From positions 1 through 64,000 of the forward strand of contig NZ_JAPUVI010000025.1 of NCBI RefSeq assembly GCF_029255285.1: DNA of 64,000 bases. The letters run 5' to 3'. The first letter of the stretch is position 1. Every line of letters starts with the position of its first letter. Under the pieces are notes generated by a model. The model worked only from the letters and a program-made list of their open reading frames with translations, had not been told where the DNA came from and did not search any database. Source of the stretch: Accumulibacter sp. GTDB taxonomy: Bacteria; Pseudomonadota; Gammaproteobacteria; Burkholderiales; Rhodocyclaceae. Made by a program: the position numbers and the translations under genes. This document shows positions 18,097-27,262 of the stretch, piece after piece.

Positions 18097-19149
18097 GTGA
18101 GTTCCGCCGCGCGTTTCGTAACTCCAGGCTTCGCTGGCCGTGTCATCGCCTGGCAAGCTGCGCATGGCCGCCATGATCTGCCATGGCAGCAAACGCGCGA
18201 CGCCTATCGTATCTGGTTGTCCGAAGTCATGCTGCAACAAACGCAAGTGCAGACCGTAATCCCCTACTATGCGCGCTTTGTCGCCCGTTTTCCGACGCTC
18301 GAATCACTTGCCGCGGCACCGCTCGCCACTATCCTCGAGATGTGGTCGGGCCTGGGCTACTACGCGCGGGCCCGTAACCTGCATCGCTGCGCACAAACCC
18401 TCGTCGCCGAACGGCGCAGTTTCTCGGCCGATCCTCGGGAAAACGCCGGCCTGCCAGGAATCGGACGCTCGACCGCCGCCGCGATCAGCGTCTTTGCCTT
18501 TGCTCGCCGGGCCGCGATCCTCGACGGCAACGTCAAACGCGTGCTGGCGCGCTGCTTCGCAGTCGAAGACCCCGTTGCCACGGCTTCGGCGGAACGCGAT
18601 CTGTGGGCGCTGGCCGAAGTGCTGCTACCCGCTAGCGGTATCGAAGGCTACACGCAAGGGCTGATGGACTTGGGTGCTGCCGTTTGCCGGCGTGCCAAGC
18701 CGGCCTGCGAGGCCTGTCCGTTGCACGACATTTGCATGGCCCGGCGCGACGGCCGGCAAGCCGAACTGCCGAAGCGAGGGGCGCGTAAGACGCTGCCGGA
18801 ACGTACGAGAGACGTCTTGCTGTTGACCGACGGTCGGCGAGTATTGCTCGAACGGCAGCCAGCGATCGGTCTGTGGAGCGGCTTGTTGACCCTGCCCGAG
18901 TTGAGCGGCGAGTCGGTCGACACGCTTGCCTTGCGTCATGGTTGTCGTCTGCTGGGCAGCCGGAAGCTGGCGCCGGTGCGACACGGCTTTAGCCATTTCC
19001 GCCTGACGCTCAATGTGCTGCGCGCCGACGTCGACGTGATCGGCCCCGGCGTCGCGGAAGACGGTCGGCAATGGCTGCCTCTTGTCGATGTCGATCAGGC
19101 CGCTTTACCGGCACCGATCAAGAAACTGCTGCGCGCTCTGACCGCCTGA
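18097..19149 (+). CDS. mutY: MutY, A/G-specific adenine glycosylase
   Basis: Removes adenine mispaired with 8-oxoguanine in base-excision repair. The 350-residue product has catalytic Glu43 (SEVMLQQTQV), the helix-hairpin-helix LPGIGRSTAAAI at 119-130, catalytic Asp143 in LDGNVKRV, and the iron-sulfur ligands Cys197, Cys204, Cys207 and Cys213 in the C-x6-C-x2-C-x5-C spacing. The C-terminal NUDIX-like domain recognises 8-oxoG (HGFSHFRLTL). The GTG at 18097 places the first helix correctly and gives normal length. The frame is open further upstream but that part is not MutY-like. Confidence 0.95.
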   Translation: MSSAARFVTPGFAGRVIAWQAAHGRHDLPWQQTRDAYRIWLSEVMLQQTQVQTVIPYYARFVARFPTLESLAAAPLATILEMWSGLGYYARARNLHRCAQTLVAERRSFSADPRENAGLPGIGRSTAAAISVFAFARRAAILDGNVKRVLARCFAVEDPVATASAERDLWALAEVLLPASGIEGYTQGLMDLGAAVCRRAKPACEACPLHDICMARRDGRQAELPKRGARKTLPERTRDVLLLTDGRRVLLERQPAIGLWSGLLTLPELSGESVDTLALRHGCRLLGSRKLAPVRHGFSHFRLTLNVLRADVDVIGPGVAEDGRQWLPLVDVDQAALPAPIKKLLRALTA

Positions 19150-19176
19150 GCGGCCGCACTGTTCGCCAGATCCCGG

Positions 19177-22100
19177 TCATTGGCACGCGGACGAGGCAAG
19201 GAAGGCTTCGAAGGCCTCGATGGTCAGCGGACGGCTGAACAGGAATCCCTGGTAGCCGTGACAACCTTGACTGCCGAGAAACCGCCGTTGCTCTTCGTTC
19301 TCGACTCCCTCGGCAACCACTTTCAACCCCAGGCTGCGACCCATGGTGACAATCGTTTGTGCGATCACGGCGTCGCTCTGGTTATCGGGCAGCCGGCTGA
19401 CGAACGCACGGTCAATCTTGAGCTGGTCGACCGGCAGGCGCGTCAGGTAGGACAGCGAAGAGTAGCCGGTGCCGAAATCGTCCATCGCGAAGGTGACGCC
19501 GAGCAGCTTGATGGCGTTCATCTTGGCGATCGTGTCGGCGACGTTGTCGAGCACCAAGCTTTCCGTCAGTTCGAGCTTCAGGCGTCGCGGCTCGGCACCG
19601 CTAGTAGCCAGCACCTGCTTTAGCACTTCGACGAAATCCGCCTGCCGAAACTGGCGTGCACTGACATTGACCGCGATCTGCAGTTCACGCGTGTGCGCCA
19701 TGCCGGCCCAGGCCTTGAGTTGCGCACAGGCGGTCGTGAGCACCCAGTGGCCGATCGGAACGATCAGCCCGGTATCCTCGGCCAAGGGCACGAACTTGCC
19801 TGGCGAAACGAGACCATGGCGCGGATGCTGCCAGCGCAGAAGTGCTTCGACCGCGAAGACGCGTTGTTCGGCATCGACCTGCGGCTGATAATGCAGCACG
19901 AATTGCTTCTGTTGCAGCGCCAGGTGCAGGTCTTCTTCAAGTTGACGCCGGTCGCTGGCCGCCTGGTTCATGCTCGCCGTGAAGAATTGCACTGTATTGC
20001 GCCCGGCCGATTTAGCATGGTACATCGCCGCGTCGGCATTCTGCATCAGACTCTCCACGCTTTCGCCATCGGCCGGGAAAACGGCGATGCCGATGCTCGA
20101 TGTCGAATGCAAGGTGTGACCGTGGATCTGATAGGGCAGCGACAACGCTTTGAGGATCTTGCCGGCCACCCGTTCAGCAGCGACAGCGTCCGCACCCGTG
20201 AGGACGACGACGAACTCGTCGCCTCCCAGGCGGGCGACGACATCGCTTTCACGCACGGCGCCTCTCAGTCGTGACGACACTTCCAGCAACAGCGCATCGC
20301 CGACATGGTGACCGAGGGTGTCGTTGATGGTCTTGAAGCGATCGAGGTCGAGGAACATCACCACCACCGGCGAACTGCTGCCGTCGCGGCGCGCCGACGC
20401 CAGCGCCTGATCAAGCCGGCCCTGCAGGTTCGAACGGTTGGGCAGATCGGTAAGCGTATCGAAATGCGCAAGATGACTGATCCGTTCTTCGGCCGCCTTG
20501 CGTTCGGAGATATCCACGAAGCTGCCGATGTAGTACTCGATGTTCCCCGAGCCACCGCGAATCGTCGAGATCGAAAGCCATTTCGGATAAACGCTGCCGT
20601 CCTTGCGCCGATCCCAGATTTCTCCCTGCCAATGCCCCGTGGCGTTGATCGCCTGCCACATCGCGCGGTATTCCTCGACGCTCGTCCGCCCCGAGGAGAG
20701 CAGGCGCGGATCCCTGCCGCGCACCTCGTCCGCGGTATAGCCGGTCAGACGGCAGAAGGCGTGGTTGACCTCGAGGACGCGGTTTTGCCGATCGCTGACC
20801 ATGATTCCCTCCGCGCTGTGCTCGAAGACGGCCGCCAACAAGCGTAAACGCGTCTCGGTGACGCGACGCTCGCTGACGTCGCGGCACAGCGTGTGCAGAA
20901 TCACTTCGCCGCGCAGGGTGATCGGTGTTAACGTGACCTCGACCGGCACCGTGGATCCATCCGTACGCTGATGCGACCACTCGAAGCGGTGGTAGCCGAA
21001 GCGATGCGCGGCAGCAATCATCGCCGCGCCCTTCTCCCGCGAGGACTGGCCGTCGGGTTGATAGGGCGGCGAGATCGCCGCCGGGTCGTGGCCGAGCAAG
21101 TCCGCCTTGGCGACGTAACCCAGCAGTTCCAGTGCCGCCTTGTTGCAATCGACGATGCTGCCGTCCTTGAGCAGCAGCAGGGGATCCTTGGCGTCTTCGA
21201 AAAGACGGCGGAAAGCCTCCTCGCTTTCACGCAGCAGTTTGTCGGCCCGCAGGCGCTCCGTGACGTCTTCCTTGACGGCCAGATAATGCGTCACTTCGCC
21301 GTGGTCGCCGAAGATCGGCGCGATCGAAGCCTTTTCCCAGAACAGTTCGCCGTTCTTGCGCCGGTTGTGGAACAGCCCGGTCCACACCTTGCCCGCGAGC
21401 AGGGTCTGCCACAGGTTTCGATAGGTGTCAGGAGGCGCTTCGCCAGATTGCAGCAGGCGTGGGTTTTGGCCGATGGCCTCGAGCCGCGAATAACCGGTAA
21501 CACGGGTGAAACTCGGGTTGACGTACTCGATTTCCGCATCGCGGTTCGTGATGACGATGGCGACCGGACTCTGCTCGACGGCTTGCAACAGGTTGCGGGA
21601 TTCCTCCTCCGCCTCGCGTCGCTCGGAGATATCGGCAAAAACCCAGATGCTGCCTTCCTGCGGCCGACCGGGATCGATCGCCCGGCCCGTCAGAGCGCCC
21701 CAGAAGACGCTGCCGTCCTTGCGCTTGAACATCAGTTCGGCGCCGAAGTCGCGATTCTCGGCGACCACCGAATAGGCGCGCTGGCCGATCCTTTCGAAGG
21801 TCTCCTGGGAAGGGTAGAAGAGGCGCGAGGACTGGCCGATCAGTTCGCCAGGCGAATAGCCGAAAAGTTCCTCGAGACGCCGATTGCACGAGACGACGCG
21901 GCGGTGTTTGAGGTGTACGATGCCGACCAACGCGTTGCCAAGCAAGGTCTCCATTTCGGCCAGCAACTGGCGGTTGCGCTCTTCCATCCGTCGGCGCTCG
22001 CTGATGTCGGCCAGGACGTTGGCAATCAGCGGCGCTTCGCCTGGCGAGCTGTGTATGACGAACAAGGTATGGATGGTCGGCACGGTACGCCCGGAGAGCG

Positions 22101-23376
22101 CACGCAATTCGATCTCGCCGGTCCATTGGCCTGCCGGCACCACCTGAGGCAACACTTCACGCTGCAGCCTGTGCGCATCCTCCTGACTGTAGAACTGCTC
22201 GAACGAGTAATCACCGCAGTCGGCTTCCGGCGGCATGTCCAGCATCCGGCGCAGCGCGGGGTTGGCATAGAGAATGGTCCCGTCGAGTCGCGCCATACCG
22301 ATTCCCTGTCCGGCCGCCTCGACCAGGCGCTGAAAGATTTCCAGTCGTTCGCTGTTGGCGCGTAGCTGTCGGCCGCTGTCCACCAGATCGGCGACGACCT
22401 TCGCTTCGTCTCGTTCGCTGCGCCACAGTTGCCACAGCAGGCTGCTCAGCAGTGCGAGTAGCGTGAGGCCGCTGAAACCCACGACGAGCGCGTGGGTTCG
22501 CCAGCCGCTCAGGACGTCGTCTCGACTGGCGCCGGTGATGAAGTAAAACGGATAACGTTCGAGACGCCGAAAGCTATCGATGCGGCGGATGCCGTCCGGT
22601 GCCGTGTAATTCAGCGTCCCCGTCCGGTCGCCAGCGTCGAGTCGCTGGCGAATCGGGTGTGGAGAATCAAGCGGCTTGTTTACTGGCTTCGCCAGATGTG
22701 GCCAGCCGACAACCAATCGATGATCGTCGCTGCGGCGCAGGACCATCGATCCATTGCGGCCGAGATCGACCTCCCTCAAGAGTGCTTGATAGCGTTCGAG
22801 ATCGAGTACCGCGGTGACGGCGCCGAGAAAGGATCCGTCGCCGCCGCGCAGGGCCCGGCCGACGATCAGGCTCGGCCGGCCGGTGGCACGAGAAACCAGA
22901 ACCTCTGAAAAGACGAGGTCAGCGCGCGGATCCTGATGCAGGACGCGAAAGTAATCGCGGTCGACGACGTTGATCCGTGGCGTGTTGGCCGCGTCCGAGC
23001 TGTACAGCAGGTCACCCTTTTCGTCGAACACTCGCAAAGCGATAACTTCTTCGAAATTGAGCAGTCGCGAGTCCAGTTCGCTCGCCACTTCGCCGGCCAG
23101 GCGGTCGGCCGGCTGACGCACCGGCCAGCGAGCCGAAAGGTGACGGGCCAGTTCCTCCAGAACAGCGTCGGTTCGCCGCAGGGTCGCGTCGAGGCGGGTC
23201 GCGAAAATGGTCGAGTAGTTGCGCGTCCTCATCTCGGCTTCGGCAATCTGTTCCTGGTAGTTCAGCCATACCTGCCAGGCAAGCAGTTGCAATACCACCA
23301 GAACGAGCAAGCCAAGACCGATCAGCAACTTGCGACGTTGCCTATGGTTGCCGGAAAGGGAGTTGATGGCATTCAT
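19177..23376 (-). CDS. Membrane-bound multi-PAS GGDEF-EAL protein (cyclic-di-GMP turnover)
   Basis: The product is about 1,399 residues. A membrane helix near the N-terminus is followed by a periplasmic Cache-like sensor (to about residue 290), then a second helix (GFSGLTLLALLSSLLWQLW). At least five PAS/PAC modules follow, then GGDEF and EAL domains. GGDEF is intact at 1051-1055 (RLGGDEFVVVL) and EAL is intact at 1177-1179 (VEALLRW), with DDFGTGYSSLSYL further on. Both synthesis and breakdown of c-di-GMP are therefore possible. One activity is often regulatory in such hybrids. The ATG at 23376 follows GGAG closely. A longer frame to 23463 adds nothing family-like. It converges with mutY. Confidence 0.93.
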   Translation of the reverse strand: MNAINSLSGNHRQRRKLLIGLGLLVLVVLQLLAWQVWLNYQEQIAEAEMRTRNYSTIFATRLDATLRRTDAVLEELARHLSARWPVRQPADRLAGEVASELDSRLLNFEEVIALRVFDEKGDLLYSSDAANTPRINVVDRDYFRVLHQDPRADLVFSEVLVSRATGRPSLIVGRALRGGDGSFLGAVTAVLDLERYQALLREVDLGRNGSMVLRRSDDHRLVVGWPHLAKPVNKPLDSPHPIRQRLDAGDRTGTLNYTAPDGIRRIDSFRRLERYPFYFITGASRDDVLSGWRTHALVVGFSGLTLLALLSSLLWQLWRSERDEAKVVADLVDSGRQLRANSERLEIFQRLVEAAGQGIGMARLDGTILYANPALRRMLDMPPEADCGDYSFEQFYSQEDAHRLQREVLPQVVPAGQWTGEIELRALSGRTVPTIHTLFVIHSSPGEAPLIANVLADISERRRMEERNRQLLAEMETLLGNALVGIVHLKHRRVVSCNRRLEELFGYSPGELIGQSSRLFYPSQETFERIGQRAYSVVAENRDFGAELMFKRKDGSVFWGALTGRAIDPGRPQEGSIWVFADISERREAEEESRNLLQAVEQSPVAIVITNRDAEIEYVNPSFTRVTGYSRLEAIGQNPRLLQSGEAPPDTYRNLWQTLLAGKVWTGLFHNRRKNGELFWEKASIAPIFGDHGEVTHYLAVKEDVTERLRADKLLRESEEAFRRLFEDAKDPLLLLKDGSIVDCNKAALELLGYVAKADLLGHDPAAISPPYQPDGQSSREKGAAMIAAAHRFGYHRFEWSHQRTDGSTVPVEVTLTPITLRGEVILHTLCRDVSERRVTETRLRLLAAVFEHSAEGIMVSDRQNRVLEVNHAFCRLTGYTADEVRGRDPRLLSSGRTSVEEYRAMWQAINATGHWQGEIWDRRKDGSVYPKWLSISTIRGGSGNIEYYIGSFVDISERKAAEERISHLAHFDTLTDLPNRSNLQGRLDQALASARRDGSSSPVVVMFLDLDRFKTINDTLGHHVGDALLLEVSSRLRGAVRESDVVARLGGDEFVVVLTGADAVAAERVAGKILKALSLPYQIHGHTLHSTSSIGIAVFPADGESVESLMQNADAAMYHAKSAGRNTVQFFTASMNQAASDRRQLEEDLHLALQQKQFVLHYQPQVDAEQRVFAVEALLRWQHPRHGLVSPGKFVPLAEDTGLIVPIGHWVLTTACAQLKAWAGMAHTRELQIAVNVSARQFRQADFVEVLKQVLATSGAEPRRLKLELTESLVLDNVADTIAKMNAIKLLGVTFAMDDFGTGYSSLSYLTRLPVDQLKIDRAFVSRLPDNQSDAVIAQTIVTMGRSLGLKVVAEGVENEEQRRFLGSQGCHGYQGFLFSRPLTIEAFEAFLASSACQ

Positions 23377-23472
23377 CACTCCATACTGCAAGACTTCACC
23401 GGCGAAGGCAAGGTGGCGGTGTGCGCCAGCGCCGGCCGCAAGCGACGCTTTGCGGGTCCGCACAGTGCCAGT

Positions 23473-24678
23473 TCAGCCAGCCGGCGCTGTCTTTGTCCGA
23501 CCGATCGCCCAACGCCCAAAGCCAACCCCGGCGGCCAGCGTCACGAAAGCGGCCAGCCAGCCGGCGTGAGCACCGCGGCCAAAGGTGTCGAGCGCGACGC
23601 CGAACGCTACCGGCCCGACAAAGCCTCCGGCAAATCCGATGGTCGAGTACAGCGCGAGAGCGGTGCCACGTATCTCGCTGGGCGTTTCGGTGAGCACTCC
23701 CGCCGTCAGCGCCGCCGAGTCGAGATTCATGCTTGCCGCGTAGAGCAGGATCAGCGGGATCAGCAAATGGCGCGACAGGTCGCCCGACAAGCCGACGGCA
23801 AGCGCCAGCACGCACGACAAAGGCATCACGCCACGCAGCCAGCGGAGGCGTCCCCAGCGATGCGCTCCTTCGTTGCCAAGGAAGCTCGCCGGAACCGCTA
23901 GAAAGGTGGCGAGAGCGGCAATCAAGCCCGGCCTGCCCGTCCATGCGTGCGGCATGTCCGCATGAGCCCAGGTGAGGTAGGCAACCAGCCAGGCACGAAA
24001 GCCGAAGAGTTCCCAATTATGACCAAAATAGCCGCCGCAGTAGGCCAGGATACGGCGGTCGCGCAGGACGATCGGCCAGTGTCCGTCGCGGCTCGCCGTC
24101 CGTCGCGGCGGCTCGATCGGGCAAACGCCCTGCCACACCAGCAGCACCGACAAGGCCGCGCCTGCGGCGCCGAGGGCGAAGACGCAGGGCCATGGCAGAA
24201 TCGTCTGCGCCAGTTCGATCCAGAGATACGACAGGCCCGCACCGATTCCGAAAGTGGCGGTGTAGAACGCGGTGCCGCGCGACTGCGCGGCGGCTGGCAA
24301 ACGATCGGTCAATGCCTTGAGGCCCGGCATATAGGTGCCGGCGAGACCGAGACCGGCCAGCCACCACCAGGCCAGAGCGGCAGGCAAACCGTCGGCGAAA
24401 CCGGCAAAACCGGCCATGGCAAGACCGCTGAGCGTGGCGCAGGCGAGGTGGATGCGTCGCGCGTCGACGCGATCGGTCAAGCTGACCAGGATGGGGACGG
24501 CGACGATGTAGCCGAAGAAAAAAACCCCGCCGAGCCAGCCACCTTCGGTCGCCGACAGCGACCACTGCTGCGAAAGTCGTGGCAGCAGCGATGGCACCAG
24601 CGCAAAACCGGCCATCGAAACGGCTTCGGCGCCGCAGAAGACGGCGATCAACGCTCGTGGCGAGCGCGCCCGCTTCAT
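23473..24678 (-). CDS. MFS transporter
   Basis: The product (401 residues) has twelve predicted membrane helices. The loop after helix 2 reads SLTDRVDARRIHL, close to the MFS G-x-x-x-D-R-x-G-R-R motif. A second half starts near YCGGYFGHNWELFGFRAWLVAY. Substrate not recognisable. It is not a clear sugar, drug or nitrate porter by eye. It starts at an ATG overlapping the ubiX stop codon (ATGA), so it is translated with ubiX. A longer frame in the same register runs upstream through ubiX and is not real. Confidence 0.85.
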   Translation of the reverse strand: MKRARSPRALIAVFCGAEAVSMAGFALVPSLLPRLSQQWSLSATEGGWLGGVFFFGYIVAVPILVSLTDRVDARRIHLACATLSGLAMAGFAGFADGLPAALAWWWLAGLGLAGTYMPGLKALTDRLPAAAQSRGTAFYTATFGIGAGLSYLWIELAQTILPWPCVFALGAAGAALSVLLVWQGVCPIEPPRRTASRDGHWPIVLRDRRILAYCGGYFGHNWELFGFRAWLVAYLTWAHADMPHAWTGRPGLIAALATFLAVPASFLGNEGAHRWGRLRWLRGVMPLSCVLALAVGLSGDLSRHLLIPLILLYAASMNLDSAALTAGVLTETPSEIRGTALALYSTIGFAGGFVGPVAFGVALDTFGRGAHAGWLAAFVTLAAGVGFGRWAIGRTKTAPAG

Positions 24679-25304
24679 CCTGGCGAGCCGTCGTTCCGCG
24701 TGGCCGCTCCCCAGCGGGGCAGCAGCGAGTGAGCTACCTGCAATTGGTCCAGGATGCGTGCCACGACGAAATCCACAACTTCGTCGACGCTTTGCGGATG
24801 GTGGTAGAAACCCGGGTTGGGCGGCAGAATCACGGCTCCGGCACGCGCCAGGCGCAACATGTTCTCGAGGTGAATCGTCGACAACGGCGTTTCGCGCGGC
24901 ACCAGGATCAGCTTGCGGCCTTCTTTGAGGACCACATCGGCCGCGCGCTCGATCAGCTTGTCCGCCAAGCCCTGCGCGATGGCCGCCAGGGTTCCCATGG
25001 AACATGGGCAGACGACCATCGCATCCGGTGGGTTGGAGCCGCTGGCGACCGGCGCGAACCATTCGTCGCGACCGTATACGTCGAGCCGGCCGGCCAACGC
25101 CCGGTAGCGTTCCCGGAGACTGGCGCGCGCCTCGGCAGCACGCGCCGGTAGTTCGAAGCCCATTTCCTGCCGGGCGACGATCGGCGCCACCTGCGAGTAG
25201 AGAAGTTGAACGCGACAACCAGCCGCCAGCAGGCACTCCAGCAGGCGAACGCCGTAGGGCATCCCGGAAGCGCCGGTCAAGGCGAGGCAGATGGTTTCAG
25301 GCAT
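24675..25304 (-). CDS. ubiX: UbiX, flavin prenyltransferase
   Basis: Makes prenylated FMN from FMN and dimethylallyl phosphate, the cofactor UbiD needs to decarboxylate the ubiquinone precursor. The 209-residue product starts ICLALTGASGMPYGVRLLE (the flavin-binding G-A-S-G motif), keeps VVCPCSMGTLAAIAQGLADKLIERAADV and RETPLSTIHLENM. It then ends with NPGFYHHPQSVDEVVDFVVARILD. The ATG at 25304 lies inside the end of the upstream gene (8-bp overlap), and the stop overlaps the MFS gene. UbiD is not in this window. Confidence 0.95.
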   Translation of the reverse strand: MPETICLALTGASGMPYGVRLLECLLAAGCRVQLLYSQVAPIVARQEMGFELPARAAEARASLRERYRALAGRLDVYGRDEWFAPVASGSNPPDAMVVCPCSMGTLAAIAQGLADKLIERAADVVLKEGRKLILVPRETPLSTIHLENMLRLARAGAVILPPNPGFYHHPQSVDEVVDFVVARILDQLQVAHSLLPRWGAATRNDGSPG

Positions 25305-25857
25305 TTTCCAGATCCGGTGGCGCGGCGGCGGCGTCGCTCGACCACTCTTCAAGCAATCGAGCGGCCAGCAGGCCGTTGATGATGCCGAAAGCGAGCGCGG
25401 CGGCGGCAAACAAAGGCAGCAACAGAAACAGTCCGTCGTGCGGAATCAACCACAGCCTGGCCAGCCAAAGCTGTCCACCGATATGGGCAAAAGCCGCCAG
25501 AACGCTCCAGCTCAGTGGTCCAAACCAGCGCTTGGGCAAGTGTTGGGCAGCGGCCAGGACGAGCAGACTGAACAGCGCACCGGTCAGGCTCATGAAAAAA
25601 CCGGGCGACAGGAAATGGCCCAACAGGAGGCTGCCAGCAAAGACGCGCAGGCCGCTGACCCAGGCCGCGGCGCCCCAGCCGTAGCGTGCCAGAACGAGCA
25701 GGGTGACGATGTTGGCCAGGCCGGGCTTGACACCCGGCAGCGGCAGAGGGATCGCCATATCGACCAGCGACAGGCCGATCGCCGCGGCCGCCAGCCGCGC
25801 GATGCGCTGGTCCTCCGGCGTCGCTGTCAGGCGGACCGCCAAGCGGCTAGCGGCCAT
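25297..25857 (-). CDS. Gx transporter family protein (heptaprenyl diphosphate synthase component I-like)
   Basis: A 186-residue membrane protein with about five helices and the segment LPLPGVKPGLANIVTLLVLARYG typical of this family, which was once annotated as component I of heptaprenyl diphosphate synthase but looks like an energy-coupling transporter subunit. Location upstream of and overlapping ubiX suggests a possible link to prenyl or quinone metabolism, but that is inference. The NusG-domain partner that often accompanies it is not present here. Confidence 0.75.
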   Translation of the reverse strand: MAASRLAVRLTATPEDQRIARLAAAAIGLSLVDMAIPLPLPGVKPGLANIVTLLVLARYGWGAAAWVSGLRVFAGSLLLGHFLSPGFFMSLTGALFSLLVLAAAQHLPKRWFGPLSWSVLAAFAHIGGQLWLARLWLIPHDGLFLLLPLFAAAALAFGIINGLLAARLLEEWSSDAAAAPPDLENA

Positions 25858-25923
25858 CCGGCGTCACCAGCGTCTGGCATGGGGCGCCGGATGGCCGCTG
25901 GCGATCGGGTCGAGCCGCAACGC

Positions 25924-26451
25924 TCATGGTTCCGAAATCGCTCGGCCGCGCGAAATGAAGGCCATCGAGTAACCGGCCTGGAATCTCGAGTGCAGCGCCT
26001 CGATGGTAGGCGGCGATACCGGCGTGGCGGCGTCCCACTTGATCGCATAGTTAGCACCCGACCCACCGGCGTTCTCGCGCAGTTCGACAAACAGCTCAAA
26101 GGTGCCGAAGGGCGGAACGATTTTCGGTACCGGCACGGAGTTGCGGATCAGTGCACCATCGGTGTTGTAATAGGGCGCGGCAACGATGCGGATCGAGTTG
26201 CTCGGGTCGGTGTTGCGCACGCTGACCAGGACCGACATCAGCGTGCTCTCGGGAGCGCCCGAGGAGCCCAGGTTGCCGTGCCGAATCGCCGAGTAGATGG
26301 GTACATAGACCGTCTGGCCACGGGTCGGCGGTTCGATACCCTCGGCAAGTGCCGTGGGCAGCGCGCCAAGCAAGGCCAACGTGGCGGCCAGTCGGCCGCT
26401 GAAAGCGGAGAAGTCCGAGTGGAATCGGAACGGTATGCAGAGGGTGTGCAT
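25924..26451 (-). CDS. Secreted DUF3124-like protein
   Basis: The product (175 residues) has an N-terminal signal sequence (cleavage likely near ALAEG) and then the segment GQTVYVPIYSAIRHGNLG, which resembles the DUF3124 family. A single beta-rich domain follows (LVSVRNTDPSNSIRIVAAPYYN). Function unknown. The ATG at 26451 has AGGAG upstream. A longer frame to 26517 is rejected because it would bury the signal peptide. It sits between the Gx transporter and the fumarylacetoacetase-type gene on the same strand. Confidence 0.7.
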   Translation of the reverse strand: MHTLCIPFRFHSDFSAFSGRLAATLALLGALPTALAEGIEPPTRGQTVYVPIYSAIRHGNLGSSGAPESTLMSVLVSVRNTDPSNSIRIVAAPYYNTDGALIRNSVPVPKIVPPFGTFELFVELRENAGGSGANYAIKWDAATPVSPPTIEALHSRFQAGYSMAFISRGRAISEP

Positions 26452-26559
26452 GGTCTGCTCCTTTCGTGGGAATGGTTGAACTCGGCGATTATCGCTCAGT
26501 ACACCGGCGGCGGACATCGGCCGCCGGCTTGCCGGGTGCCGGCCGGAAGCTTTCGCAGA

Positions 26560-27243
26560 TCAGACGAGCCTGACCGTCAGTTCGCCGACGCCAGCGACGC
26601 CCGCGACGAGCAGGTCGCCACGCAACACGGTCGACACGCCGGCCGGCGTACCGGTGAAGATGAGGTCTCCCGGCGCGAGAGCGACATAGGTGGACAGATT
26701 GGCGATCACTTCGCCGACCTTCCAGGCCATCTGTTCGAGATCGCCGGTCTGCCGCGCTTGGCCATTGACCGTCAGCCAGATCGCGCCGCGTGCCGGATGG
26801 CCGACGGCCGCAACCGGATGGATGGTGCCGATCGGCGCGCTCTGGTCGAAACCTTTGGCCATGTCCCAGGGATGTCCCTTATCCTTCGCGACCTGCTGCA
26901 GGTCACGTCGCGTCAAATCCACTCCGACGGCGTAACCATAGACGCAGTCGAGGGCGCGTGCCGCCGGAATGCCGGCGCCACCGGCGGCAAGCGCGACGAC
27001 CAGCTCGACCTCGTGCTGAAGTTTTCCAGTCAGCGTCGGATAAGCGACATCGCCACCGCCCGGCACCAGCGCGTCGGCCGGTTTGCTGAAGAAGAAGGGC
27101 GGCTCGCGCGTGTCGGCGCCCATCTCGGCGGCATGGTCCGCGTAATTGCGACCGACGCAGTAGACGCGACGTACCGGAAAAAGGTCGTTGCCCTCGGCAA
27201 CCTGAACAGCGATGCGGGCGGGCGGTGGAATAACGTAGCTCAT
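26560..27243 (-). CDS. Fumarylacetoacetate hydrolase family protein
   Basis: The product (227 residues) is of the short FAH type (YcgM / fumarylpyruvate-hydrolase-like). Visible motifs are VYCVGRNYADHAAEMG near the start, KLQHEVELVVAL and YGYAVGVDLTRRDLQ carrying the metal-binding acidic residues, KGFDQSAPIG, and the C-terminal LIFTGTPAGV. Such enzymes cleave C-C bonds of diketo acids such as fumarylpyruvate or decarboxylate oxaloacetate. The exact substrate is not decided by sequence. AGGAG precedes the ATG. The Nif3-like gene lies 19 bp upstream, so they are probably co-transcribed. Confidence 0.9.
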   Translation of the reverse strand: MSYVIPPPARIAVQVAEGNDLFPVRRVYCVGRNYADHAAEMGADTREPPFFFSKPADALVPGGGDVAYPTLTGKLQHEVELVVALAAGGAGIPAARALDCVYGYAVGVDLTRRDLQQVAKDKGHPWDMAKGFDQSAPIGTIHPVAAVGHPARGAIWLTVNGQARQTGDLEQMAWKVGEVIANLSTYVALAPGDLIFTGTPAGVSTVLRGDLLVAGVAGVGELTVRLV

Positions 27244-27262
27244 GGTGACTCCTCGTGGTGGT

